Of a stretch of DNA of 64,000 nt, positions 56,758 to 64,000 are shown piece after piece. Under the pieces are notes generated by a model. The model did no database searches. It saw only the letters and a program-made list of their open reading frames with translations, and was not told the origin of the DNA. This DNA comes from Nioella sp965215655. GTDB taxonomy: Bacteria; Pseudomonadota; Alphaproteobacteria; Rhodobacterales; Rhodobacteraceae. Positions within the stretch are counted from its first letter, which is position 1. Every line of letters begins with the position of its first letter. Where the stretch lies: positions 4,030,001 to 4,094,000 of the forward strand of contig NZ_OZ244111.1 in NCBI RefSeq assembly GCF_965215655.1. The letters are read 5' to 3'. Both the position numbers and the translations under genes were made by a program.

Positions 56758-57975
56758 TTACAGCCCATAGGCCCGCTCCAGAACCGCCAGCGCCGTGCCA
56801 ATCAACGCGTCATCATCCTGCCCCGCCAGCTCCCGCGCCGCATCGGCCCCGTTGAACCCCAAAAGGATCGGTTCGCCCAGAACCGGCAACAGGTTGAGCC
56901 ACTGGTTGAACTGTCCGCGCGGCAGCCCGGTATCGGCGGTCACGATCCATGTCGGATCGCCCTCCCAGAACGGTGTGTCGAATTGCAGGTAGAGCTTGTC
57001 CAGCACACCCATGCCAAGCGATGCAATGGCCTCCTGCTTGGTGTCTGGCAAGGCCGGGTCAAAGACAATCCGCCCTGCCTGCAAGACACCCAGGGGCACG
57101 GTGACAACAACCGCATCGTGCCGCGCCTCCGCGCCATCGGCAAACCCCAGCCGGATGCCCCCGCCCAGCGTCACCCGCTGCACCACATGGCCGGTCAGCA
57201 GCGCGTAGTCCCCGGCCAGCTCCGGCACCAGCCGGTCATATCCCTCGGCAATGACCGCCTCTGCGCCGCCATAATCGGTCGGGGCGCGAAACGCGGCAAG
57301 GTTGATCTGGTTCCGCCGTGCCCCGGCATTGTGCTGGATCGAGATGACCTCCTCCAGCCAGTCCGGCACCTCCTCCGCGTCCTGCATCGCCCCGCCGCTT
57401 AGCCGAAAGACGATCTCTTCACCGGTTTCGACCAATGTCGCGCCAGCATCCTCCGCCAGACCGACCAGCGGATTGTCCTCCATCCCGTGAATCCAGCTCG
57501 CCCCAAGATCCAGCGGCACCCCGAGGCTGCGGTCCGTCCATAGCCGCCCGCCAATCCGGTCGCGCGCCTCGTAGATCGTCACGTCATAGCCCAGATCGGC
57601 CAGCATCTGCGCCGCGCGCAGCCCGGCGACGCCCGCCCCGATCACGGCAATATCCTCGTGATCTTCCTCCTCAATGGCCTCGACCGCATGGCCCGCCGAT
57701 TCATAGGCCGCGTGAACGGTGCTACCGTAATCCGGGTTTGCGGCCTCCCCGGCAAAAAAGATCCGTCCTGCCACCGGTTCCGCCAGCCTGCGATGCGCGG
57801 CGCGAAACAGCCCGCGCGGTGTGTAGGAATAAGACCCGAAGCAGAACGGATCGCGGCTCCAGTTCGTCCGCAGATAGCCGGTCAGCCGCGCTCCGTTGGC
57901 CAATCCCCGATCCACCGGCAGAAACGTCCCGACCAGTCCCGCCGCAACCGCTGTCAATACGTCGCGTCTTTGCAC
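56758..57975 (-). CDS. Flavin amine oxidase, apparently circularly permuted, Tat-exported
   Basis: A 405-aa FAD-dependent amine-oxidase-like protein with its parts in unusual order. Signal region MQRRDVLTAVAAGLVGTFLP is twin-arginine-like. Residues about 30-100 contain TNWSRDPFCFGSYSYTPRG and GRIFFAGEAANPDYGSTVHA, which in normal amine oxidases form the C-terminus; only then comes the Rossmann start DIAVIGAGVAGLRAAQMLAD with the GG motif RDRIGGRLWTD, and the protein ends at ALAVLERAYGL, just where the usual C-terminal block would begin. All FAD-binding parts are present. Start is GTG at 57975 behind a G-rich ribosome site. Substrate unknown. Confidence 0.82.
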   Translation of the reverse strand: MQRRDVLTAVAAGLVGTFLPVDRGLANGARLTGYLRTNWSRDPFCFGSYSYTPRGLFRAAHRRLAEPVAGRIFFAGEAANPDYGSTVHAAYESAGHAVEAIEEEDHEDIAVIGAGVAGLRAAQMLADLGYDVTIYEARDRIGGRLWTDRSLGVPLDLGASWIHGMEDNPLVGLAEDAGATLVETGEEIVFRLSGGAMQDAEEVPDWLEEVISIQHNAGARRNQINLAAFRAPTDYGGAEAVIAEGYDRLVPELAGDYALLTGHVVQRVTLGGGIRLGFADGAEARHDAVVVTVPLGVLQAGRIVFDPALPDTKQEAIASLGMGVLDKLYLQFDTPFWEGDPTWIVTADTGLPRGQFNQWLNLLPVLGEPILLGFNGADAARELAGQDDDALIGTALAVLERAYGL

Positions 57976-58040
57976 GCCACCCCCCCAAAATCGGCTCGCC
58001 GGAATTCTGCGTTACCCCCGCACATCGCGCAATACGGCCC

Positions 58041-58221
58041 CTTCATCTTGGCCAAAATACCTCCGCCGGAGGCATCCTGACCTTCCGGTCGGCACCCGAT
58101 CAGACCGGCGCACCGTCCCATCCGATTTTCCGTGGCAACGCGGCCCGAGGAGGGCTCCGAAGGAGCTTGACGAGGGCCGCTCCCCGGTCGACGCGCCCCA
58201 ACGCGGCGAAACCGCTTTCCG
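58041..58221 (-). repeat. Dispersed intergenic repeat, copy C
   Basis: Reverse complement reads agcggtttcgccgcg, then cgtcgaccggggagcggccc, cggagccctcctcgggccgc, gttgccacgga, a variable stretch and gcctccggcggaggtatttt with gccaagatgaa. It points downstream from dxs, as copies A and B point from their upstream genes. The most complete agreement is with copy A. Confidence 0.8.
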
Positions 58222-58232
58222 TATGCACGCCC

Positions 58233-58265
58233 GGTGTACGGGGGGTGTACAGGGGGTGTACGGGT
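58233..58265. repeat. Three 11-bp direct repeats near the dxs 3' end
   Basis: ggtgtacgggg, ggtgtacaggg and ggtgtacgggt follow each other exactly at 11-bp period, lying between repeat copy C and the dxs stop codon. Slippage product or binding sites on one helix face; no function known. Confidence 0.8.
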
Positions 58266-58287
58266 GGCACCCCCCCTTTTCAGGCCC

Positions 58288-60213
58288 TCACGCCTGCCGG
58301 CTCAAGCGCGCCACGCCGAGCACGTCGAGCACCTTCGCCTCGATATGCTCGGCATTCATCGCTGCCGTGGCGTACATATCTTCAGGGCTCGCCTGGTCGA
58401 TGAAAACATCGGGCAGAACCATCGACCGGAACTTCAGCCCACGGTCGAAAACGCCCTCTTCGGCCAGCAACTGCGCCACATGGCTGCCAAAGCCGCCAAC
58501 CGCGCCTTCCTCGATGGTAATGAGCGCCTCGTGATCGGCGGCAAGCTTCAGAATAAGTTCTGAATCCAACGGCTTGGCAAATCGTGCATCGGCAATCGTC
58601 GGCGTGATCCCACGCGCGGCCAGCGCTTCGGCGGCTTCTTGAACCTCGCTCAGCCGGGTTCCGAAAGACAGGATCGCAACGCGGCTGCCGTCCTGGATCA
58701 TCCGGCCCTTGCCGATCTCCAGCGGAACGCCGCGCTCCGGCATATCCACGCCCACGCCTTCGCCCCGCGGATAGCGGAAGGCGATCGGCCCGCTGTCATG
58801 CGCCACGGCGGTGGCCACCATATGCACCAGTTCCGCCTCATCGGCTGCCGCCATCACCACGAAACCGGGCAAATTCGACAGGTAGGCAACGTCGAAAGAC
58901 CCCGCATGCGTCGCCCCGTCGGCACCCACTAACCCCGCGCGATCAATAGCAAATCTGACGGGCAGGCGCTGGATGGCCACATCGTGAACGACCTGGTCAT
59001 AGCCCCGTTGCAGGAAGGTCGAATAGATCGTGCAGAAAGGTTTCATCCCCCCCGCCGCCATGCCGGCACAGAAGGTCACAGCATGCTGTTCGGCGATACC
59101 GACGTCAAACACCCGCTTCGGAAACCGCTCCCCGAACAGGTCCAGCCCCGTCCCGTCCGGCATCGCGGCGGTGACGGCAACGATCTTGTCGTCCAGCTCC
59201 GCCTCGCGGATCAGGCTTTGCGCAAACACCTTGGTGTAGGAGGGCGCATTGGACGGCGCTTTGCGCTGTTCGCCCGTCACCATGTCAAAGGGCGCGCGGG
59301 CGTGCCCACGGTCGGCATGCCCCTCAGCATGGCGAAAGCCCTTGCCCTTCTTGGTGATTGCATGGATCAGGATCGGCCCGTCAGCCCGCGCCTTCACGGT
59401 GCGCAGAACGGACACCAGTTGTTCCATGTCATGACCGTCGATGGGACCGACATAGGAAAAGCCCAGTTCCTCGAAGAGCGTCCCGCCAACAGTTGCCGCT
59501 TTCAGCAGCTCTTTCGCGCGCCGCGCCCCTTCCTGGAAGGGTTCGGGCAGCAGCGACACCGCGCCCTTGGCCGCCGATTTCAGCTCCTGGAACGGGGCCC
59601 CGGCATAGAGCCGCGACAGGTAGGAGGACAGCGCCCCGGTTGGCGGCGCGATGCTCATCTCGTTGTCATTCAGAATCACGATCAGACGCTTGCCCAGATG
59701 ACCGGCATTGTTCAGCGCCTCGAAGGCCATGCCCCCGGTCAGCGCGCCATCACCGATCACCGCAATCGCATCACCAAGCCCGGTTTCGATCACGCCCCCC
59801 AGATCGCGCGCCACGGCAAAGCCGAGTGCTGCGGAGATCGAGGTCGACGAATGCGCCGCGCCGAACGGATCATAGGGCGACTCGCTGCGCTTGGTGAAGC
59901 CCGACAGGCCCCCCTTCTTGCGCAGGGTCGGCATGGCCTCGCGCCGCCCGGTCAGGATCTTGTGGGGGTAGCACTGGTGGCTGACGTCCCAGATCACCTT
60001 GTCGCGCGGGGTGTCGAAGACCGCATGCAGCGCCACGGTCAGTTCCACCACGCCAAGCCCCGCACCCAGATGCCCGCCTGTCTTACTGACCGCGGCAATG
60101 GTTTCGGTGCGCAGGTCGTCGGCCACGCGGCGCAGATCAGACACCGGCAGCCCACGCAGATCGGCCGGGGAATGGATCCGGTCCAGATGGGGCGTGTCGG
60201 GGCGGTCGCTCAT
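58288..60213 (-). CDS. dxs: 1-deoxy-D-xylulose-5-phosphate synthase
   Basis: Thiamine-diphosphate enzyme condensing pyruvate and glyceraldehyde 3-phosphate, entry to the MEP isoprenoid pathway. 641 aa. N-terminal GGHLGAGLGVVELTVALHAV, ThDP motif VIGDGALTGGMAFEALN through LNDNEMSI, YVGPIDGHDMEQLV, central DVGIAEQHAVTFCAGMA with the catalytic Glu, DRAGLVGADGATHAGSFD and C-terminal ALITIEEGAVGGFGSHV. Starts 19 bp after ispA, so both isoprenoid enzymes are co-transcribed. Confidence 0.96.
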   Translation of the reverse strand: MSDRPDTPHLDRIHSPADLRGLPVSDLRRVADDLRTETIAAVSKTGGHLGAGLGVVELTVALHAVFDTPRDKVIWDVSHQCYPHKILTGRREAMPTLRKKGGLSGFTKRSESPYDPFGAAHSSTSISAALGFAVARDLGGVIETGLGDAIAVIGDGALTGGMAFEALNNAGHLGKRLIVILNDNEMSIAPPTGALSSYLSRLYAGAPFQELKSAAKGAVSLLPEPFQEGARRAKELLKAATVGGTLFEELGFSYVGPIDGHDMEQLVSVLRTVKARADGPILIHAITKKGKGFRHAEGHADRGHARAPFDMVTGEQRKAPSNAPSYTKVFAQSLIREAELDDKIVAVTAAMPDGTGLDLFGERFPKRVFDVGIAEQHAVTFCAGMAAGGMKPFCTIYSTFLQRGYDQVVHDVAIQRLPVRFAIDRAGLVGADGATHAGSFDVAYLSNLPGFVVMAAADEAELVHMVATAVAHDSGPIAFRYPRGEGVGVDMPERGVPLEIGKGRMIQDGSRVAILSFGTRLSEVQEAAEALAARGITPTIADARFAKPLDSELILKLAADHEALITIEEGAVGGFGSHVAQLLAEEGVFDRGLKFRSMVLPDVFIDQASPEDMYATAAMNAEHIEAKVLDVLGVARLSRQA

Positions 60214-60231
60214 GTGGCTCTCCGAATTCGG

Positions 60232-61098
60232 TTACTGGTCACGGGCGATAACGAAGCGGGCCAGTTCCCGCAAGGTTTCCGCGTCGGAGCCATAGGGGGC
60301 CAACGCCGCCTCGGCCTCATCAATCAACCCCTGCGCGCGGGCTTTCGCGCCCTCCAGCCCAAGTAGCGAAACAAAGGTAGCCTTGCCCGCCTCGGCATCC
60401 TTGCGCAGCGCCTTGCCCGCTTTCTCGGCATCGCCCTCTACATCCAAGATGTCGTCGGCGATCTGAAAGGCAAGGCCCACGGCCCGCGCATAGCGCCGCA
60501 GGGGGGCGGGGTCGGCCCGGCCAAGGATCGCGCCCGCGACCACGGGCCATTCCAGCAGGGCGCCGGTCTTGTTGGCCTGCAATTCGGTGATCTGGTCGAG
60601 GGTGAGGGGGGTGAGAGCGGTTTCGGCGGCGATGTCCTGCGCCTGACCCAGAACCATGCCCTGCGGGCCAGAGGCGCGGGCAAGGGTCAACACCAGCTCT
60701 GCCCGCTGATCGGCGTCACCCGTAACAGGATCGGCCAGCAGCTCGAACGCGAAGCTTTGCAGCGCGTCGCCCACCAGCACCGCCGTCGCCTCGTCCCATT
60801 TCCTGTGCACCGTGGGCATGCCGCGGCGCAAATCGTCGTCGTCCATGCAGGGCAGATCGTCATGAACAAGGCTGTAGGCATGGATGCATTCCACGGCGCA
60901 AGCCGCCTGCATCGCCGCCCCCGCATCGCCGCCCGTCAGCCGCGCCGCTTCCAGCACGAGGAACCCACGCAACCGCTTGCCGCCCGCCGTTGCGTAGCGC
61001 ATGCCTTCAGCCACCCGATCAGACCCCAGCACCGCCATACGATCCGACAGGGCGCGGGCAATCGCGTCCTGCGCGTCTTTCAACTGCATCTTGAACAA
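60232..61098 (-). CDS. ispA: Farnesyl/geranylgeranyl diphosphate synthase
   Basis: All-trans polyprenyl diphosphate synthase elongating DMAPP with IPP. 288 aa. First aspartate-rich motif HDDLPCMDDDDLRRG, second FQIADDILDVEGD, with GGKRLRGFLVLEAA upstream. Short (C15) chain length is inferred from bulky residues before the first motif (AYSLVHDD). The start is either TTG at 61098 behind GAGGGG (9 nt) or ATG at 61089. Lies 3 bp after xseB and feeds the same pathway as dxs. Confidence 0.94.
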   Translation of the reverse strand: MFKMQLKDAQDAIARALSDRMAVLGSDRVAEGMRYATAGGKRLRGFLVLEAARLTGGDAGAAMQAACAVECIHAYSLVHDDLPCMDDDDLRRGMPTVHRKWDEATAVLVGDALQSFAFELLADPVTGDADQRAELVLTLARASGPQGMVLGQAQDIAAETALTPLTLDQITELQANKTGALLEWPVVAGAILGRADPAPLRRYARAVGLAFQIADDILDVEGDAEKAGKALRKDAEAGKATFVSLLGLEGAKARAQGLIDEAEAALAPYGSDAETLRELARFVIARDQ

Positions 61099-61101
61099 GG
61101 A

Positions 61102-61347
61102 TTACAGCCCCTCGACCGGCTTCGCCCCCGTGGGCTGCCCGTTGGCGTCCAGCGTGATCTGCGCGACCTTTTCCTCGGCTTCCTTCAGCTTCGCCTCGCA
61201 TCGTGCCTTCAGCTGCGCGCCGCGTTCGTAAAGCTTGATGGAATCCTCCAGCGCCACGTCACCCCGGTCGAGCTGGCCGACCACCGTTTCCAGTTCCCGG
61301 ATCGCTTCCTCGAAGCTCATTTCCTCGATTTTTTTCTGGTCGCTCAT
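61102..61347 (-). CDS. xseB: Exodeoxyribonuclease VII small subunit
   Basis: An 81-aa helical subunit that assembles around XseA to degrade single-stranded DNA. Family core FEEAIRELETVVGQLDRGDV, ALEDSIKLYERGAQL and AKLKEAEEKV. Its ATG overlaps the upstream deacetylase stop by 4 bp. The conserved xseB-ispA-dxs order is common in many bacteria. Confidence 0.95.
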   Translation of the reverse strand: MSDQKKIEEMSFEEAIRELETVVGQLDRGDVALEDSIKLYERGAQLKARCEAKLKEAEEKVAQITLDANGQPTGAKPVEGL

Positions 61348-62282
61348 CCGCTTCTCTCCGTCAAAACGCGCACATGGGTGGCAGCCGAGGCTGCAAGGGC
61401 GTCCAGATCATAGCCGCCTTCGAGAGTCGAGACCATGCGGCCGCCGCAATGCCTGTCAGCGATATCGCAAAGCCGGTGCGTGAGCCACTCGTAATCCTCT
61501 TCGACCCAGGCGAGATCGGACAAGGGGTCGGCAGCATGGCAGTCGAACCCCGCCGAGATCAGCAACAGGTCTGGCCGGAACGCCTCCAGCCTCGGGAACA
61601 CCCGCGCCTCATAGGCATCGCGCATGGCCTTGCCGCCCGTTCCCGGGGCGAGCGGCACGTTTACCACGCTGTCATGGGCGCCGGCTTCACTGATGTCACC
61701 GGTATCGGGCCAGAGCGGCATTTGCTGCGAGGTGATCACCAAGGCGCGGGGTTCATTCCACAGCAGGGCCTGTGTGCCGTTGCCGTGATGCACGTCAAAA
61801 TCCACGATGGCGACGCGCGACAGCCCGTGGCGATCCAACGCGTACTTCGCGCCCAAAGCCACATTGCCGAAGAAGCAAAACCCCATGGGCAGTTCCTGCT
61901 CGGCGTGGTGGCCCGGCGGACGCACGGCGGCAAACGCGTTGGTCAACTCGCCGGACAGCACGAGGTCGACGGCCTTCTGAACGCCGCCCACGGCGCGGTA
62001 AAGCGCGGGCAGGGATGTGGGCGACAGGAAGGTTTCCTCGTCCGTGTCGGGGTCCAGCATGGTGAACCCCTGGGCCGGAACACTTGCGAGGATGTGGTCG
62101 AGATAGGCGGGCGTATGCAGCGTCAGAAGCGTGTCGCCACTGGCCAGCGGGGCCTCGTATCGGAAGAGCCTCAATCCCTCCAGCGCCTGCAACACGCGGG
62201 CCAGCCGGGCGGGCTGTTCATGGACATGGGCGGGCGTCACATGCGCGAGGCAATCGGGGTGGGTGACAAGCCCGGTCGCCAC
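61344..62282 (-). CDS. Histone-deacetylase-family protein 1
   Basis: A 312-aa Zn2+ amidohydrolase of the HDAC/acetylpolyamine-amidohydrolase/AcuC superfamily. Active-site pieces: RPPGHHAEQELPMGFCFFGN (His pair), VDFDVHHGNGTQALLW (Zn Asp and His), SAGFDCHAADPLS (second Zn Asp), and a C-terminal LEGGYDLDALA. Substrate could be acetylated protein, polyamine or another amide. GTG at 62282 with GGAGG 6 nt upstream, 1 bp after the second deacetylase gene. About half identical by eye to its neighbour at 62284, so the pair is a tandem duplication. Confidence 0.92.
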   Translation of the reverse strand: MATGLVTHPDCLAHVTPAHVHEQPARLARVLQALEGLRLFRYEAPLASGDTLLTLHTPAYLDHILASVPAQGFTMLDPDTDEETFLSPTSLPALYRAVGGVQKAVDLVLSGELTNAFAAVRPPGHHAEQELPMGFCFFGNVALGAKYALDRHGLSRVAIVDFDVHHGNGTQALLWNEPRALVITSQQMPLWPDTGDISEAGAHDSVVNVPLAPGTGGKAMRDAYEARVFPRLEAFRPDLLLISAGFDCHAADPLSDLAWVEEDYEWLTHRLCDIADRHCGGRMVSTLEGGYDLDALAASAATHVRVLTERSG

Positions 62283-62283
62283 T

Positions 62284-63210
62284 CTATGCCTCCATCAGCT
62301 CGGTCACATGGGCAGCGACGGAGTCTGCAAGGGCATCAAGGTTGTAGCCGCCTTCCATCGACGACACGAGCCGCCCGCCGCAGGTGTCGTCTGCCACCTT
62401 GCACAGTTCCCGCGTGATCCAGGCAAAATCCTCGGTCGTCCAGTTGAGGTTGGCCAGAGGATCGTCGGCATGGGCGTCGAACCCGGCAGACAGGATGATC
62501 AATTCCGGCTGGTAGTCGCGCAACCGCTGGAACAGCCGCGAGCCGTAGATGGAGCGCATGGTTTCCCCGTCGGAGCCCGGCGACAGTGGCACGTTCAAGA
62601 TATTGCCATGCGCGCCGCGCTCATGGGCGGCGCCAGTGCCGGGATAAAGTGGCATCTGGTGGGACGAGATAAACAGCGTGCGCGGTTCGTCCCACAGAAG
62701 ATCCTGCGTGCCGTTGCCGTGGTGCACGTCGAAATCGACGATGGCGACGCGGGACAGCCCGTGCCGGTCCAGCGCATGTTTCGCGGCGATGGCGACATTG
62801 CCGAACATGCAAAACCCCATGGCGCGAGTCTTTTCGGCGTGATGGCCGGGAGGCCGCGTGGCGACAAAAGCGTTCTTCGCCTCGCCCGCAAGCACCGCAT
62901 CGACGGCGGCAAGGCAGCCGCCGACGCCGCGCAATGCGGCTTCCCACGTGCCGGGCGACATGGATGTATCGGGGTCGAGCGCGATCAACCCTTCCTGCGG
63001 CGCGGCCTCGCGGATCGCGGTGACATGGCTTTCGGGATGGGCGAGCAGCAGGTCGGCCTCTTCCGCCATGGGGGCCTCTCGCCGGTCGAGCGCGGCAAAT
63101 TCAGGCGCGGAGAGCGCGCGGTTCACGTGTTCCAGCCGGGCGATCTGTTCCGGGTGGCCAAGCGGCATCTGGTGGCGCAGGCCCGCGTCATTCGTAAATA
63201 GCAGGGTCAT
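62284..63210 (-). CDS. Histone-deacetylase-family protein 2
   Basis: A 308-aa paralogue of the previous gene, same superfamily: RPPGHHAEKTRAMGFCMFGN, VDFDVHHGNGTQDLLW, SAGFDAHADDPLA and MEGGYNLDALA. All Zn ligands are kept. The ATG at 63210 has GAGG 6 nt upstream; an ATG at 63216 lacks a ribosome site. Follows the PetR-like gene by 8 bp, so deacetylases and regulator are one transcription unit. Divergence from copy 1 is concentrated in the N-terminal third, suggesting different substrates. Confidence 0.92.
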   Translation of the reverse strand: MTLLFTNDAGLRHQMPLGHPEQIARLEHVNRALSAPEFAALDRREAPMAEEADLLLAHPESHVTAIREAAPQEGLIALDPDTSMSPGTWEAALRGVGGCLAAVDAVLAGEAKNAFVATRPPGHHAEKTRAMGFCMFGNVAIAAKHALDRHGLSRVAIVDFDVHHGNGTQDLLWDEPRTLFISSHQMPLYPGTGAAHERGAHGNILNVPLSPGSDGETMRSIYGSRLFQRLRDYQPELIILSAGFDAHADDPLANLNWTTEDFAWITRELCKVADDTCGGRLVSSMEGGYNLDALADSVAAHVTELMEA

Positions 63211-63218
63211 GGACATCC

Positions 63219-63932
63219 TCAGTCGGGGGCCAGCATGTAGCCCGCGCCGCGTACCGTTTGCAGGTAGCGCGGCTGTTTCGGGTCGGCCTCAATCTTGCGG
63301 CGCAGCCGGGTGATCTGCACATCAACGGCGCGTTCCTGGCTGGTGCTGCTGCCCACGCCCTTGTCGCGGCCCAGATCCTCGACCAACTGAGTGCGGCTGA
63401 CGGGTTCGTTCGGACAGGCAGAGAAGATCCGCATCAGCGCCGATTCCGTTGCGGTCAGGCGGATGGGGGTTTGTCCCTGCCACATCTCACCCCGTTCAAG
63501 GTCGTACCGGATCGGCCCCAGATGCAGCATCTTGGGGGCCGATTGCGTTTCGGACACGCTTGGAACGCGCCGCAGGATGGCGTTGATCCGCAGCAGCAAT
63601 TCGCGCGGCTCGAACGGTTTCGGCAGGTAGTCATCGGCCCCGGCTTCCAGCCCGGTGATCCGGTCGCTGGCCTCGCCCCTTGCCGTCAGCAGCATGATCG
63701 GGGTTGTCAGCTTTTCGCGCAGCGCCTTGGTCAGGCTGATCCCGTCTTCACCGGGCATCATCACATCCAGGACGATCAGGTCGAATTCCAACCCCTCCAG
63801 CAGTCGGCGCGCGTGGGCCGCATCGCGGGCGGCACTGACAATGAAGCCGTTGCGAATCAGGAACTTCTGAAGAAGACCGCGAATGCGCTCATCATCGTCG
63901 ACGATCAGAAGATGGGCTGCCGGATCTGTCAT
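63219..63932 (-). CDS. OmpR-family response regulator, PetR-like
   Basis: A 237-aa two-component regulator. Receiver: LLIVDDDERIRGLLQKFL, Asp in DLIVLDVMMPGEDG, Thr in MLLTARGEA, Lys in YLPKPFEPREL. Winged helix: RLTATESALMRIF, SSTSQERAVDVQITRLRRKIE, YLQTVRGAGYML. Resembles PetR of Rhodobacter capsulatus, encoded next to the MarR-type PetP; the upstream overlapping gene fits PetP. No kinase is seen. Overlaps that gene by 4 bp (ATGA). PetR assignment is from memory of the locus, not a search. Confidence 0.87.
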   Translation of the reverse strand: MTDPAAHLLIVDDDERIRGLLQKFLIRNGFIVSAARDAAHARRLLEGLEFDLIVLDVMMPGEDGISLTKALREKLTTPIMLLTARGEASDRITGLEAGADDYLPKPFEPRELLLRINAILRRVPSVSETQSAPKMLHLGPIRYDLERGEMWQGQTPIRLTATESALMRIFSACPNEPVSRTQLVEDLGRDKGVGSSTSQERAVDVQITRLRRKIEADPKQPRYLQTVRGAGYMLAPD

Positions 63933-64000
63933 GCGCCTCCCTCGGTGTTGGAAAGGTAATGATGGCGAAGTTCAGGGTCCATCATCTGTTCCAGCACCGT
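63929..64000 (-). CDS. C-terminal end of an upstream gene, probably petP-type MarR regulator
   Basis: The last 72 bases read in frame as TVLEQMMDPELRHHYL, then SNTEGGA and a stop overlapping the response regulator ATG. Only 23 residues are inside the window, so the family call rests on the usual petP-petR order. Confidence 0.45.
   Translation of the reverse strand, partial: TVLEQMMDPELRHHYLSNTEGGA

Overview
The window is high-GC, densely packed bacterial chromosome and reads as an alphaproteobacterium of the Rhodobacteraceae (Roseobacter group). Indicators are the leuS/DUF3576 pair, a Rhodobacter-type porin, the serB / serC-serA locus, an IalB-family protein, the dxs-ispA-xseB-histone-deacetylase-response-regulator gene string, and a dispersed intergenic terminator-like repeat of a kind I recall from this family. 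No rRNA, tRNA, CRISPR array, transposase or phage gene was recognised. Everything was read by eye; no database search was run.

Layout. 1-6.4 kb: core genes (leuS 5' part, DUF3576 lipoprotein, porin, YggS, an L,D-transpeptidase overlapping ribA, an OmpR-type regulator). 6.7-20.7 kb: the accessory region. A 883-aa protein with LamG-like repeats and a PIG-L/LmbE deacetylase domain faces a minus-strand series: two RTX proteins (1113 and 580 aa), a 486-aa protein of unknown function, a GT2-GT4 fusion glycosyltransferase, an FkbM methyltransferase and a sulfotransferase. The three large proteins have unrelated N-termini but end in the same 294-residue, six-repeat FG-GAP-like propeller, encoded by three near-identical 885-bp blocks. 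20.9-27.6 kb: serine biosynthesis (serB divergent from serC-serA, with a diheme cytochrome c between), a MarR regulator and a thiolase. 27.7-46.9 kb: envelope-rich region with pbpC/alpha-2-macroglobulin, a hybrid histidine kinase, asparaginase, IalB, rlmN, two more L,D-transpeptidases, a CAP lipoprotein, an epimerase-queG-GST operon and mtgA. 47-57 kb: ArsC-like protein, adenine deaminase overlapping AMP nucleosidase, HU, GST/YafY pair, DMT exporter, CcdA-thioredoxin pair, a Flp-pilin-like protein with a large extracellular extension, and aroC. 57-64 kb: a flavin amine oxidase that appears circularly permuted, then dxs, ispA, xseB, two tandem histone-deacetylase-family genes and a PetR-like regulator, ending in the tail of a probable petP-type gene.

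How the genes may work together. The 6.7-20.7 kb region looks like a surface or extracellular glycan locus: an assembly and decoration set (glycosyltransferase, methyltransferase, sulfotransferase) beside secreted Ca2+-binding proteins and a putative secreted carbohydrate deacetylase. None of the three large proteins has a Sec or Tat signal and two carry RTX nonapeptides, so type I secretion is the natural inference; no transporter lies in the window. The strongest candidates for something undescribed are (1) the triplicated C-terminal propeller acting as a shared delivery or anchoring module, (2) the permuted amine oxidase, (3) the Flp-like protein with a beta-rich extension, and (4) the dispersed about 180-bp intergenic element present in three full copies and one decayed copy.
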